Shown piece after piece: positions 7,312 through 16,922 of a stretch of 34,458 nt of DNA; within the stretch, counting starts at the first letter, position 1, and each line of letters opens with the position of its first letter. The DNA comes from Bryobacterales bacterium (GTDB lineage: Bacteria; Acidobacteriota; Terriglobia; Bryobacterales; Bryobacteraceae): positions 1 through 34,458 of the forward strand of contig JAEUQG010000145.1 in the NCBI GenBank assembly GCA_016789755.1, read 5' to 3'. A model generated the notes under the pieces. That model made no database searches, was not told the origin of the DNA, and saw only the letters and a program-made list of their open reading frames with translations. The position numbers and the translations under genes are program-made.

Positions 7312-9456
7312 ATGAAGATATTCGACGCACGGGACCTGGTGAAGGATGCGGCGATGGGGCTGATGGCTACAAAGGGAGAATTGCGGCTGCCCGATCTTCA
7401 GATTGAGGACATGGCGGACTTTCTGGGACGGGCGACGAAGACTGGGTTGAAGCGGGCGGAGAGGCTGACCATCCTGGAGCAGGCGACGCTGGTACTGGAG
7501 GGCTTCTATGCGCACTTGCCTTTCAAGCGGGCGCGCTATGCGGTGGACCCCGTGCAGCGGTTGCGTCTGCTGGCAGCAGAGATGGATGAACTGACGGATC
7601 TGGAATTTCATGGGGAGTTGGTGAAGACGTTCTTGCGGCTGCGCGATCCGCACACGTTCTATGCGCTGCCGGCGCCGTTTTCGGAGGCGATCGCTTTTCT
7701 GCCGTTTCGCATGCAGCACTATCTGGAAGGAGGGAAACCGCGATTTCTGGTGACGAACGTGATGACAGGGTTCGAGCATGAAAGCTTCCGGGTGCATACG
7801 CTGGTGACGCACTATAACGGCATGCCGGTGGAGGAGGCAGTGTGGAGGGAAACGGGGTTGGAGGCGGCCGGGAATGAGGATGCACAATTTATTCGCGGGC
7901 TGAACTCGTTATTCGGGCGGGCGCTGGTGAATACGGCGCCGCGAGAGGAGCACTGGGCGGTGCTGCAATATACAGCGCCCGGGGCGAGCGAGGAGTTGGG
8001 GATTCTGCTGCCATGGATGGTGATGACAGGATTACGGGCCAGTGCGCAGGGTGGGCCGAGGGGTAGCATCTTCAGTTCCCAGTTGCAGACGGAAGAATGC
8101 CGGAAGGCGCTGTGGAACCAGGATCAGTTGCACCTGGAGAAGGAAGCGGACGCGAAGTACCGGCCGGGGAAGCAGGCTTCACGAGTTGCCGCGCCGGTGA
8201 AGCGGAGGGTGATGAAGCAGCAGAATGAAACTTCGCTTCCCAAGCACTTCTCGTTTACGGCAAGCGCGTTCGATGCGCTGGATACGGCGGGAGGCGTAAG
8301 TCCGGAGTCGCTGCGGGATGGGATGCGGCCGGATGGGAATTACGGGTATTTGCGGATTCACAACTTCAATGTGAAGAGCGAGGATACGCAGGAGTTTCTG
8401 GACGAGGCGAAGCGTATTCTCGACAAGTTGAATCTTGCGGCCGGCGATGGACTTGTGTTGGATGTGCGGTCGAACCCTGGGGGGAACATCCAGGCGGCGG
8501 AGCGGTTGCTGCAGATGCTGACCCCCGCGGAGATTGAGCCGGCGCAGTTTCACTTCATGAACTCGCGCCAGACGCGCGAGATTGCGGCGCAACTGATCAA
8601 AGTGTCGAGGGCGGACCGCAGCGCGGCGGAGCAGGAGTTCGACGATTGGAAGGGCGGTTTGCTGGCATCGCTGGCCGAAGGTAGCGTGTTGACGCCGGGC
8701 CGTCCTTTGACAGACAAGGCGTTCGCCAACGATACCGGGCAGGTGTATCAGGGGCCGGTGGTACTGCTGGTGGATGCGCTCTCCTATAGTGCGACGGACA
8801 TATTTGCGGCGGGGTTTGAGGATAACAAGATCGGACCGGTATTGGGGGTGGACCGGAATACGGGCGGGGGCGGCGCAAACCGCTGGTTGCACGAAGAGTT
8901 GCTGACGAATACGGTGGGGCTGCGAAACATGGGGCTGGAGAAACTGCCCGGGGGAGCGAATCTGGGAGTGGCGATACGGAGGGTGACGAGAGTGGGTCAG
9001 AATCTGGGCAGCGCGCTGGAGGATGTGGGGGTACAGTGCGGGAAGGACATGGTACACGATCGCACGTTGCGGGATTTGCTGGAGGGCGACAGCGACCTGC
9101 TGTTGCGGGCCTGCGGTCTGCTGTCGGCGCGGCCGACTTACTGGCTGAAGATCTTCAAGGTGGAAGTTCTGAAGACTGTCGTTAAGGTGGAGGCGCAGGC
9201 AATCGGAATTGATCGGGTGGAATGCTATCTGGACGGGTATCCGCAATTCACCATCGCGGTGGATCGGGATTTGCAGGAAGAGGCGAGGAACCGCATGATG
9301 GGGACGGGCTTCGTGGCGACGATCGGGATGGACGCTCTGCAACGGCGTCCGACGCGGCTGAAACTGAAGGGGTATACGTTCGTGGATGATGTCGACAATT
9401 CGGAGACGAGGCTAGTGGCGGCGCAGGATTTTCTGATCGAAGAAAAAGAGGAATGA
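7312..9456 (+). CDS. S41-family peptidase-like protein
   Basis: A 714-residue protein whose central part matches the tail-specific protease (S41) fold: GYLRIHNFNV, LVLDVRSNPGGNIQAAERLL, then LVDALSYSATDIFAAGFEDNKIG and VLGVDRNTGGGGAN. The Ser in SYSATD would be the nucleophile. The GKG motif with the catalytic Lys of CtpA-type enzymes is replaced by GGGG, so it is closer to the S41B style or may not be a classical Ser-Lys protease. A PDZ-like stretch (VTHYNGMPVEEA) lies at about residue 160-175. No signal peptide is visible, which is unusual because most bacterial S41 proteases are exported. It starts after GGGAGG and overlaps the kinase gene by 4 bases (ATGA), so translation is coupled. Confidence 0.82.
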   Translation: MKIFDARDLVKDAAMGLMATKGELRLPDLQIEDMADFLGRATKTGLKRAERLTILEQATLVLEGFYAHLPFKRARYAVDPVQRLRLLAAEMDELTDLEFHGELVKTFLRLRDPHTFYALPAPFSEAIAFLPFRMQHYLEGGKPRFLVTNVMTGFEHESFRVHTLVTHYNGMPVEEAVWRETGLEAAGNEDAQFIRGLNSLFGRALVNTAPREEHWAVLQYTAPGASEELGILLPWMVMTGLRASAQGGPRGSIFSSQLQTEECRKALWNQDQLHLEKEADAKYRPGKQASRVAAPVKRRVMKQQNETSLPKHFSFTASAFDALDTAGGVSPESLRDGMRPDGNYGYLRIHNFNVKSEDTQEFLDEAKRILDKLNLAAGDGLVLDVRSNPGGNIQAAERLLQMLTPAEIEPAQFHFMNSRQTREIAAQLIKVSRADRSAAEQEFDDWKGGLLASLAEGSVLTPGRPLTDKAFANDTGQVYQGPVVLLVDALSYSATDIFAAGFEDNKIGPVLGVDRNTGGGGANRWLHEELLTNTVGLRNMGLEKLPGGANLGVAIRRVTRVGQNLGSALEDVGVQCGKDMVHDRTLRDLLEGDSDLLLRACGLLSARPTYWLKIFKVEVLKTVVKVEAQAIGIDRVECYLDGYPQFTIAVDRDLQEEARNRMMGTGFVATIGMDALQRRPTRLKLKGYTFVDDVDNSETRLVAAQDFLIEEKEE

Positions 9457-11990
9457 CCGGAACGACGATATCGCATTACCGGATTTTGTCCAAGCTCGGC
9501 GAGGGCGGGATGGGCGTAGTGTACCTGGCCGAAGATCTGAAACTGCGGCGGACGGTGGCACTGAAGTTTCTGGCGGCGGATGAGGTAACGGCGGAAGACC
9601 GGGAGCGCTTTCTGCGGGAGGCGCGGGCGGCGGCAACGATTCAGCATCCGAACGTGTGCCCGATTCATGCGGTGGAAGAAGAAGACGGCCGGCTGTTTTT
9701 TGCGATGGCCTACATCAAAGGACAGACGATCCGGCAGATGCTGGAGCATGGTCCGATGGCCGTGGAGCGGGCGGTGGAACTGGCGCAGCAGATTGCGGCG
9801 GGGTTGGCGGCGGCGCATCAGCAAGGCGTGGTGCATCGGGATATCAAGAGCGGGAACGTGATGGTGGACGAGCATGGCAACGCGATCATTCTCGATTTCG
9901 GGCTGGCGATGCATGGGAGTGGGGAGCGGATTACGCGGGCGGGTAGCCGGGTGGGGACTCCGGCGTACATGTCGCCGGAACAGATACAAGGACAGGCGGT
10001 AGATCACCGGACGGATTTGTGGTCGCTGGGGGTTCTGTTGTTCGAGATGCTGACGGGGCGGCTTCCGTTTGAAGAAAGCGGTTCATTCGGGGTGCTGTTT
10101 TCGATTGTGCAGAATGAGCCGGGGAAGTTGGGGGAGCTACGGGCGGATGTGCCGGGGGCGGTGCAAGAGATTGTGGCCACGGCGCTGCGCAAGAATCCAC
10201 AGCACCGGTGGCAGAGCGCGGGACAGATGGCGGGAGCGCTGCGGCGGACGCGGGCATCGCTGCCGGATTTGGACGCGACGGTGGTAGTGCCGCCGGAGGT
10301 TTTTCCAGTGCGGCGGAAGCGCTTGTGGATTGCGGTGGGCGCGGCGATGCTGGTGCTGGGCGCAGCGGGCGCGTGGTGGAAATTGCGGCCGCCGGCGGTG
10401 GAGTTGCCAGCGCAGAAGCATCTGGCGGTGCTTCCGTTCAGTGTGATCGGAAAGGACGAGGAGTTGCAGGCGTTGGCCGACGGTTTAGTGGAGACCGTAA
10501 CGGCGCAACTGAGCCAGGTGGAGCAATTTCAACGGGAGTTTGCCGTTGTTCCGGCATCGGAGATACGCAGCCGGAAAGTATCGAGCGCGGAAGAGGCGCG
10601 GCGGATCCACGGTGCGAATCTGGTGGTGAGCGGTAGCTGCCAGCGGCTGGCGAAGAAGCTGCAGTTGACGGTGAGCCTGATCGATGCGGCGGCGTTGCGC
10701 GTGGTGGGAGCGCGCACGGTGAGCGTGGATGCCGGCCGGTTGTTGGAACTGCGGGATGCGACGGCGAATGCGGTGTTGCGGCTGCTGGATCTGCGTCTTT
10801 CGCAACCGGCGGCAAGCGCGGTGTTTCGCCAGGGCGAGACGACATCGGATGCGCACAACGACTATTTGCTGGGGCGTGGGTATCTGGCGCGGAAGGATGT
10901 GCCGGGGAATGTCGACCGGGCGGCGGCGAATCTTGAGCGGGCGGTGCAGAAGGACCCCAATTCGGCGATCGCGCTGGCGCATTTGGCCGAGGCTTACGGA
11001 TTGCAGGGGATTGGGATGCGGGATCCGGAAATTGTGGCGAAGGCGCTACGGACAGCGGAGCGGGCGGTGCAGGTGGATCCGGGTTTGGCGCAGGCGCGGG
11101 TGAAATACGGCGAGTTGCTGCTGAACAACGGGGCGGCTGAAAAGGGAGTAGCGGAGTTGCGGAAGGCGCAGCAACTGGAGCCGCAGAAGGCTGACGCCGC
11201 GCTGGCGCTGGCTTTCTACCATGCGCGGACTGGGGATTTTCTGACGGCGGAGGAGGAATACAAGAAGGCGATCCGGCAACGGCCGATCGACTGGTACGGG
11301 CATTTCATGCTGGGTTATTTCTATTCCGGGAGAGGGCGTTATGCGGAGGCCCGGCAAGCCTACGAGGCGGCGCTGAAGCTGACGCCGGAGAACGGCATGG
11401 TGCTGACGAACGTGGCGTCGCTCGAAATGCGGATGGGGAATTTCGGAGCGGCGCGGGGAGTATTGGAGCGGCAGTTGCGGAGCCAGCCGGGGGCGCTGGT
11501 GTACATGGGGTTGGGGCTGGCCTATTATTTCGAGCACCAGTATGCGAAGGCAGCGGCGGCTTATGAGTCCGCGATCGACTTACGGCCGGGCGATTACCGG
11601 ACGTGGGGCAACCTGGGCTTGGTGTATCTGCAGCAGGCAGGCAGTGAGGGCAAGGCGGAAGCGGCGTTTCGCAAAGCGATCGAACTGGCGGAAGAGGAAC
11701 TGCGGGTGAATCCGGAGAGCCATCGGATTCGGGCGGCAATGGGGCAATACTGGGCGGCGCTGGGGAACAGGAAGAAGGCACTGGATCTGGTGGCCGCGAT
11801 TCCCGAGCCGGCGCGGCGTCCTTATATGGGGTTGCTGGCGGTGATGTATGAACGGCTGGGGATGCGGAAGGAGGCGATTGAGGTGGTGCAACGGAATCTG
11901 GCGGACCGGAGTGAACTTGTAACGTTGCGGGCCGACCCGGAGTTGGAGAAACTCTGGGCCGACCCGAAGTTTCAGGAGATCGTGCGGTAA
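9453..11990 (+). CDS. Transmembrane Ser/Thr protein kinase with TPR repeats
   Basis: 845 residues. The N-terminal kinase domain (about 9-270) has the glycine loop LGEGGMGVVY, the Lys of VALKF (about 38), the catalytic loop HRDIKSGN (about 128), DFGLA (about 148) and the activation/P+1 segment GTPAYMSPEQ. An arginine-rich stretch and one membrane helix follow at about 290-308. After the membrane comes a FlgO/adenylate-cyclase-associated-type region (KHLAVLPF ... IHGANLVVSGSCQ). At least eight TPR-like repeats fill about 470-800. The kinase would lie in the cytosol and the TPR part in the periplasm, a common acidobacterial arrangement. It is coupled to the upstream S41-like gene, suggesting that the two act together; the kinase substrate is unknown. 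Confidence 0.92.
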   Translation: MTGTTISHYRILSKLGEGGMGVVYLAEDLKLRRTVALKFLAADEVTAEDRERFLREARAAATIQHPNVCPIHAVEEEDGRLFFAMAYIKGQTIRQMLEHGPMAVERAVELAQQIAAGLAAAHQQGVVHRDIKSGNVMVDEHGNAIILDFGLAMHGSGERITRAGSRVGTPAYMSPEQIQGQAVDHRTDLWSLGVLLFEMLTGRLPFEESGSFGVLFSIVQNEPGKLGELRADVPGAVQEIVATALRKNPQHRWQSAGQMAGALRRTRASLPDLDATVVVPPEVFPVRRKRLWIAVGAAMLVLGAAGAWWKLRPPAVELPAQKHLAVLPFSVIGKDEELQALADGLVETVTAQLSQVEQFQREFAVVPASEIRSRKVSSAEEARRIHGANLVVSGSCQRLAKKLQLTVSLIDAAALRVVGARTVSVDAGRLLELRDATANAVLRLLDLRLSQPAASAVFRQGETTSDAHNDYLLGRGYLARKDVPGNVDRAAANLERAVQKDPNSAIALAHLAEAYGLQGIGMRDPEIVAKALRTAERAVQVDPGLAQARVKYGELLLNNGAAEKGVAELRKAQQLEPQKADAALALAFYHARTGDFLTAEEEYKKAIRQRPIDWYGHFMLGYFYSGRGRYAEARQAYEAALKLTPENGMVLTNVASLEMRMGNFGAARGVLERQLRSQPGALVYMGLGLAYYFEHQYAKAAAAYESAIDLRPGDYRTWGNLGLVYLQQAGSEGKAEAAFRKAIELAEEELRVNPESHRIRAAMGQYWAALGNRKKALDLVAAIPEPARRPYMGLLAVMYERLGMRKEAIEVVQRNLADRSELVTLRADPELEKLWADPKFQEIVR

Positions 11991-11994
11991 GGGA

Positions 11995-12195
11995 TTACTC
12001 TTCGCCGTCCTTCTTGCCGCCGTCCTGCGGGAAGGGGCCTTCTGGGAACTCAGGGCCGACTGGGGCCTTGGGGAACAGGGTTACGAGAATGCGCACGGCT
12101 TCGGCCACCAGTTTCTTTGCCTTTCTCGGGTTGGTGGGGCGAAGCGCCAAAGCTTCCTTGAGGAGCTTTTGCGCCTGTTTGATTTTTTCTTCCAT
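11995..12195 (-). CDS. Small hypothetical protein with a basic helix and acidic Pro/Gly tail
   Basis: 66 residues that start at ATG 12195, about 9 bases after a clear AAGGAGA. The N-terminal half (MEEKIKQAQKLLKEALALR ... KAKKLVAEAVRIL) looks like an amphipathic, Lys/Ala/Leu-rich helix pair. The C-terminal part is Pro/Gly-rich and ends in KKDGEE. The helix pair resembles one TPR-like unit (about 34 residues with Ala at small positions), but this is weak. It converges on the kinase-TPR gene with only 4 bases between the stops. No family recognised. Confidence 0.6.
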   Translation of the reverse strand: MEEKIKQAQKLLKEALALRPTNPRKAKKLVAEAVRILVTLFPKAPVGPEFPEGPFPQDGGKKDGEE

Positions 12196-12361
12196 GGGGA
12201 GTGTCTCCTTTTCATTGGAGCGAACACACCGCGTCCGCGTATAGGTGATTATGGGGTCGGGGTAGCGCGGGTGCAAGAAGATTTTGCCTTGCAGGGGAGT
12301 GGCGTCTCCGGTTTTGGTATATGATGCCTCAAGTCAAGATCCGATCTGAGGGGCATTTCAC

Positions 12362-15300
12362 ATGAGCATTGGTTTCCGCATTGTGTTCGCGGCTGTGTTG
12401 GTCAGCGCGATGGCCTGGGGTCAATCGAGTGGCGCCGTGAATGGCACGGTGCAGGACGGCAGCGGCGCGATGGTTCCGGGCGCTGAGATTCAGGTGGCGA
12501 ATCAGCTTACGGGGTTGCTGTTCAACGCCACCAGCGATGAGGCGGGCCGGTTCTCCGTGCAGCGTTTGCCGGTGGGCGAATACAAGCTGACGGCGCGACG
12601 CGACGGGTTTCAGCAGTTCGTGACGGAGCAGTTCCGGTTGGATGCGGACCAGACGCGGTCGATTACGGTGACGCTGGCGATCGGCAACACGACGGAAGCG
12701 GTAACGGTGACGGGGGCGGTGGCGCAGGTGGATACGGTGAGCGGAACGATCCGGCAGGTGGTGGACGAGCGGCGCATTACGGAACTGCCGCTGAACGGGC
12801 GCAATCCGGTGCAACTGGTGTTGCTGGTGCCGGGGGCGGTGCAATCGAACACGAACGGGCTCAGCCAGAACAACGGGATCTCGGTGAATGGGGCGCGGGG
12901 GACGTCGACGAACTACATGCTGGATGGGGGAGACAATAACGATCCGCAGGAAGGCGGCTCGGCGGTGACTCCGAATCCCGATGCGCTGGAGGAATTCAGC
13001 GTACTGACGAACAACTTCAGCGCGGAGTATGGGCGGAACGCAGGGGCGATAGTGAATGCGGTGACGAAGTCGGGGACGAATGCATTTCACGGGTCGGCGT
13101 TCGAGTTTGTGCGCAACGATGCGCTGGATTCGCGGAACTTCTTTGCGTTGTCGAAGGGCAAACTGCGGCGGAACCAATATGGGGGGAGCTTCGGCGGACC
13201 GGTGGTGAAGAACCGGGCGTTCTTCTTCGGATCCTACGAAGGCGTGAAACAAAGACAGGGCGAAACGTTTTCAAGTCTGGTAGTGCCGACGGAATTGGAG
13301 CGGCGCGGCGATTTCACGGCGTCGACACAGAAGCCTCGCGATCCGAATGCGGGAAACGCGCTGTTTCCGAACTCGGTGATTCCGGCGACGCGCTTCGATC
13401 CGGCGGCGCTGAAGTTCATGGAATTGCTGCAGGTGCCGCTGCCGAACGCGAGCGGGAGCCGGCACATTTTCAACCGGCCGATTAACCAGGACACGGGGCA
13501 GTATCTGGGGCGGGGCGATTACGCGCTGTCCACCAGCCAGCGATTGACGGGGCGCGTGTTCGAGACATCGAGCACGGAGTTCCTGACGGCGGGGCTGCCG
13601 GTGCTGACTTCGGACGTGAAGTTCGATACGTGGAACGTGAGCGGGCAGCATACGTGGACGATGACGCCTGCATTGCTTGGGGTGGGGCAATATACGTGGA
13701 ACCAGTCGATCATCGACCGCGGGCCATTGCCGGTGGGATCGGGGAACGGGGTTTCCTTTCAGGACATGGGGATCCGCGTGAACCGCGGTGGAGCCGATGC
13801 GCTGGGCAAGACGCTGGTCCCGCATTTCCGCGGCCAGGTGAACGGGTTTTGGAACTTGAACCAGGACAACCTGGTGCGCATCGACCGCGGGTCGCATCAG
13901 GCGACCTATGCGATGACCTACAGCCGGGGAGCGCATCTATTGAAGTGGGGCGGGGAGTACCGGACGACGAAGAGCGACCGTGTGACGGCGAACGGCATCG
14001 ACCCGCAGTTCACGTTCAACGGGCAGATCAGCGGGAATGCGTTCTCCGATTTTCTGCTTGGACGGCCGTTCAACATGACGCAGGGGTCGGTGCGCATCAA
14101 CCGCATCCGTTCGCAGACGTACAACCTCTATTTCCAGGATGAGTGGAAGGCGCGGGCCGATTTGAGCCTGACGTTCGGGATGAGGTATGAGCCGCTGTTT
14201 CCGTACTATTCGGCGGACGATGAGTTGACGGCGTTCCGGGCAGGTGTGCAGTCGGTGGTGTATCCGTCGGCTCCGGTGGGGTTGCTGTACGCGGGCGACG
14301 CGGGGATTTCGCGGGGCGGCACGGATAACGATTGGAACAATCTTGCGCCGAGGGTGGGGCTGGCGTGGAGCCCGTTCGGGAGTAAGAAGACGAGTATCCG
14401 GGCGGCCTATGGATTCTTCTATGACGTGATGAAGTTTCATACGGTGAGCCATTTCGTGAACTCGCCTCCGTATTCGCTGCAGATCACATTGAACACTCCG
14501 CGAAGCTTGTCGGATCCGTATGCGGGGCAGGTGAATCCGTTCCCGTATGCACCGCCGGCGACGGATGCGGAGCGGGCCCGGTATACGTTTCTGCGGCCGG
14601 TGACGATCGGGCTATCGCCGAACGCGGACCAGGCGACTCCGTATGTGCAGCAGTGGAATCTGAACGTGCAGCGGGAACTGGCCCGGGATTACATGGTAAC
14701 GGTGGCGTACATCGGCACGAAGGGCACGCGGCTGCCGTTGCGCAACGAACTGAATCCGGCGCTGTTTCGGGCCGGAGCGACAGCGGGGAACGTGAATGCG
14801 CGGCGCATTTACGCGCCCGATTACGCCAGCATCATCGACTACCAAACGGTGATCAACTCGACTTACAACGCGCTGCAGATCACGTTGAACAAGCGGTTGA
14901 GCAGCGGGTTCACGATGATGGCGGCTTATACCTACAGCCGGTCGATTGACGGATCTTCGCTGGAGGTGGATGGATTCAACGGGCAGGATCCGCGCAATCT
15001 GCGAGCGGACAAAGGCCTTTCGGATTTCGATTTGCGGCAGCGGTTTATCTCGTCGTTCCTGTACGAGCTTCCGGGGCCGAAGAGCGGCGTCGCGAAGTGG
15101 GTTTTGGGCGGGTGGCAAACGAATGGGATTTTGAACATCCAGTCGGGCGGGAATTTCAACGTGGTAAGCGGACAGGACCGCGCGTTGTCGGGCGTTGGGA
15201 CGCAGCGGCCGAATCTTGTGGGGAGTCCGTATCTGGATACCGGGCGGAGCCGGGACGAGTTGCTGAACCAATACTACAATCCCGCCGCGTTTGCGTTGCC

Positions 15301-15556
15301 GGCGTTGGGGGAATTCGGGAATTCCGGGAGGAACACTCTGATCGGGCCGGGGAGGTGGAATCTGGACTTCGCGCTGTTCAAAGGGTTCGACGTGCGGGAA
15401 GGGATGCGGCTGCATTTGCGGTGGGAGATGTTCAATGCGGTGAACCACGCCAATCTGGGGAATCCGCGGTCGAACATCAGCGCGGCGAATCCGGGGCGGA
15501 TCGATTCGACTTCGGGCGGACGGGTGATGCAGTTGGGATTGCGGCTGGTATTTTAA
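12362..15556 (+). CDS. Oar-like TonB-dependent outer-membrane receptor
   Basis: 1064 residues. A signal peptide (MSIGFRIVFAAVLVSAMAWG) precedes a carboxypeptidase regulatory-like beta domain (about 22-100: GTVQDGSGAMVPGAEIQV ... AGRFSVQRLPVGEYKLTARRDGF). A plug domain follows (about 120-230: ITELPLNGRNPVQLVLLVPGAV, GTSTNYMLDGGDNND), then a long beta-barrel that ends in an aromatic residue (VMQLGLRLVF), typical of outer-membrane barrels. Receptors of this Oar/TonB family are amplified in Acidobacteria; the ligand cannot be read from sequence. The ATG at 12362 follows GAGGGG. A TATGAT element about 40 bases upstream could be a -10, but no -35 was convincing. The next gene begins after 2 bases, so both are probably one transcript. 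Confidence 0.92.
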   Translation: MSIGFRIVFAAVLVSAMAWGQSSGAVNGTVQDGSGAMVPGAEIQVANQLTGLLFNATSDEAGRFSVQRLPVGEYKLTARRDGFQQFVTEQFRLDADQTRSITVTLAIGNTTEAVTVTGAVAQVDTVSGTIRQVVDERRITELPLNGRNPVQLVLLVPGAVQSNTNGLSQNNGISVNGARGTSTNYMLDGGDNNDPQEGGSAVTPNPDALEEFSVLTNNFSAEYGRNAGAIVNAVTKSGTNAFHGSAFEFVRNDALDSRNFFALSKGKLRRNQYGGSFGGPVVKNRAFFFGSYEGVKQRQGETFSSLVVPTELERRGDFTASTQKPRDPNAGNALFPNSVIPATRFDPAALKFMELLQVPLPNASGSRHIFNRPINQDTGQYLGRGDYALSTSQRLTGRVFETSSTEFLTAGLPVLTSDVKFDTWNVSGQHTWTMTPALLGVGQYTWNQSIIDRGPLPVGSGNGVSFQDMGIRVNRGGADALGKTLVPHFRGQVNGFWNLNQDNLVRIDRGSHQATYAMTYSRGAHLLKWGGEYRTTKSDRVTANGIDPQFTFNGQISGNAFSDFLLGRPFNMTQGSVRINRIRSQTYNLYFQDEWKARADLSLTFGMRYEPLFPYYSADDELTAFRAGVQSVVYPSAPVGLLYAGDAGISRGGTDNDWNNLAPRVGLAWSPFGSKKTSIRAAYGFFYDVMKFHTVSHFVNSPPYSLQITLNTPRSLSDPYAGQVNPFPYAPPATDAERARYTFLRPVTIGLSPNADQATPYVQQWNLNVQRELARDYMVTVAYIGTKGTRLPLRNELNPALFRAGATAGNVNARRIYAPDYASIIDYQTVINSTYNALQITLNKRLSSGFTMMAAYTYSRSIDGSSLEVDGFNGQDPRNLRADKGLSDFDLRQRFISSFLYELPGPKSGVAKWVLGGWQTNGILNIQSGGNFNVVSGQDRALSGVGTQRPNLVGSPYLDTGRSRDELLNQYYNPAAFALPALGEFGNSGRNTLIGPGRWNLDFALFKGFDVREGMRLHLRWEMFNAVNHANLGNPRSNISAANPGRIDSTSGGRVMQLGLRLVF

Positions 15557-15558
15557 GC

Positions 15559-16893
15559 ATGATGCGGCGGAGAACCTTTCTCTCATCGGGCGTCGGGGCG
15601 GCCGCGGCGGGAAGCGCGGCACAGCGGCCAGGCCGTAGGAATGAACCGCTGGCAGACGATTTCGTGGTTGTCTGGAGGTCGCCGCAGCCGGGAAAGATTG
15701 CGGGGGGCACTCCGGGCATGACTCGACTCCCGGACGGCCGTTTGGCGGCGACGTTTCAAATCAACGCGCCGGCGAAGAGCATGCCGGGGACGAAGGAAGA
15801 TGAGTGGGGCGCGTGGCTGGGGCGGGTGTTTGTGAGCGACGACCGGGGCGGCAGTTGGAAGCAGACGGGCGAATTCCCGATGCGCGGGGCGCGGCCAATC
15901 GCGGCGGGAGGAAGGCTGTATGTCGTGGGGCACGCGTCGGGCGTGGTGGTGATGCGGTCGGACGATGGTGGACAGACATGGTCGAGGCCCGTTCGCGTGG
16001 CGGCGGCGGAGGAGTGGGGATGGTATTCGCAGGCCTGCTCAGTGGTTCATGCCCGCGGCCGGGTGTACTTTACAATGGACCGGGTGACAACGAAGGAAGG
16101 ACGTCCGAGCCGTGGAGTATATGCTCCGGTAGTAATGTCAGCCAAGGAAGATGACGACTGGCTGAGGGCGGATGCCTGGACCTTCTCGAACGTGTTGACC
16201 TACGATGCGGCGGTGAAGGAGTTGGGGGCGGCGAACCTGATCGGAGTGCCGTTCTACCCGCCGGACACGCACATGGATGAGCGCAAACTGGGCCGCTGGG
16301 CGCAGTTTCCCGGGTGGTTTGAATCGAACGTTGTGCAGGTGCACGATCCGGAGCACATCTGGCATGACGCGGAAGGGCGCACGTTGCACATTCTGATGCG
16401 CGGACATACGGTTGGGGCTCCGAACATGATGGCGGTCGCCAAGGCGGTGCACCGGCAGGATGGTTCGATTGTGGTGTCGGTGGAACGGACGCCGGCGGGC
16501 ACTCCGGTGATCTTCATTCCATGCCCCGGCGGGCACAACCGGTTCCATGTGACCTGGGATGAGCGGACGGGACTGTACTGGCTGGTCAGCTTGCAGGTGA
16601 CCGATTCGATGAAGAAGGTGAAGCTGCTCAATCCGAAACGGTGGAACCTACCCTACGACGAGCGGCACCGGCTGGCGCTGCACTTTTCGAAGAACTGCGT
16701 CGATTGGTGTTTTGCCGGGCTGATCGCCAACGCCAGGGACGACGGGCAATCGAGGCATTATGGGCCTGGGGTGATCGATGGGGAGGATCTGGCGGTGCTC
16801 AGCCGCACGGCGACGGAAAAGGCCAAGAACGCACACGACGGCGACCTGATCACGTTTCATCGGGTGAAGAGCTTCCGGGATTTAGTCTACTGA
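15559..16893 (+). CDS. Tat-exported BNR/sialidase-like propeller protein
   Basis: 444 residues. The N-terminus MMRRRTFLSSGVGAAAAG looks like a twin-arginine signal. The rest resembles a six-bladed sialidase/BNR fold: Asp-box motifs SDDRGGSWKQT and SDDGGQTWSRP, plus other blade-like segments, so a carbohydrate-active or carbohydrate-binding role is likely. The arginine triad and the FRIP motif near the N-terminus of true sialidases were not clearly found, so exo-sialidase activity should not be assumed. ATG 15559 begins 2 bases after the TonB receptor stop; the second ATG at 15562 is equally possible. The pairing suggests uptake of a glycan or related ligand processed in the periplasm. Confidence 0.8.
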   Translation: MMRRRTFLSSGVGAAAAGSAAQRPGRRNEPLADDFVVVWRSPQPGKIAGGTPGMTRLPDGRLAATFQINAPAKSMPGTKEDEWGAWLGRVFVSDDRGGSWKQTGEFPMRGARPIAAGGRLYVVGHASGVVVMRSDDGGQTWSRPVRVAAAEEWGWYSQACSVVHARGRVYFTMDRVTTKEGRPSRGVYAPVVMSAKEDDDWLRADAWTFSNVLTYDAAVKELGAANLIGVPFYPPDTHMDERKLGRWAQFPGWFESNVVQVHDPEHIWHDAEGRTLHILMRGHTVGAPNMMAVAKAVHRQDGSIVVSVERTPAGTPVIFIPCPGGHNRFHVTWDERTGLYWLVSLQVTDSMKKVKLLNPKRWNLPYDERHRLALHFSKNCVDWCFAGLIANARDDGQSRHYGPGVIDGEDLAVLSRTATEKAKNAHDGDLITFHRVKSFRDLVY

Positions 16894-16922
16894 AGGCGAC
16901 GTTTTCGCTGGCCGGTGCAGAG

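Noticed and set aside
15559-16893. Calling the propeller a true sialidase
   Set aside because: Asp boxes are present, but the FRIP motif and Arg triad were not found by eye.
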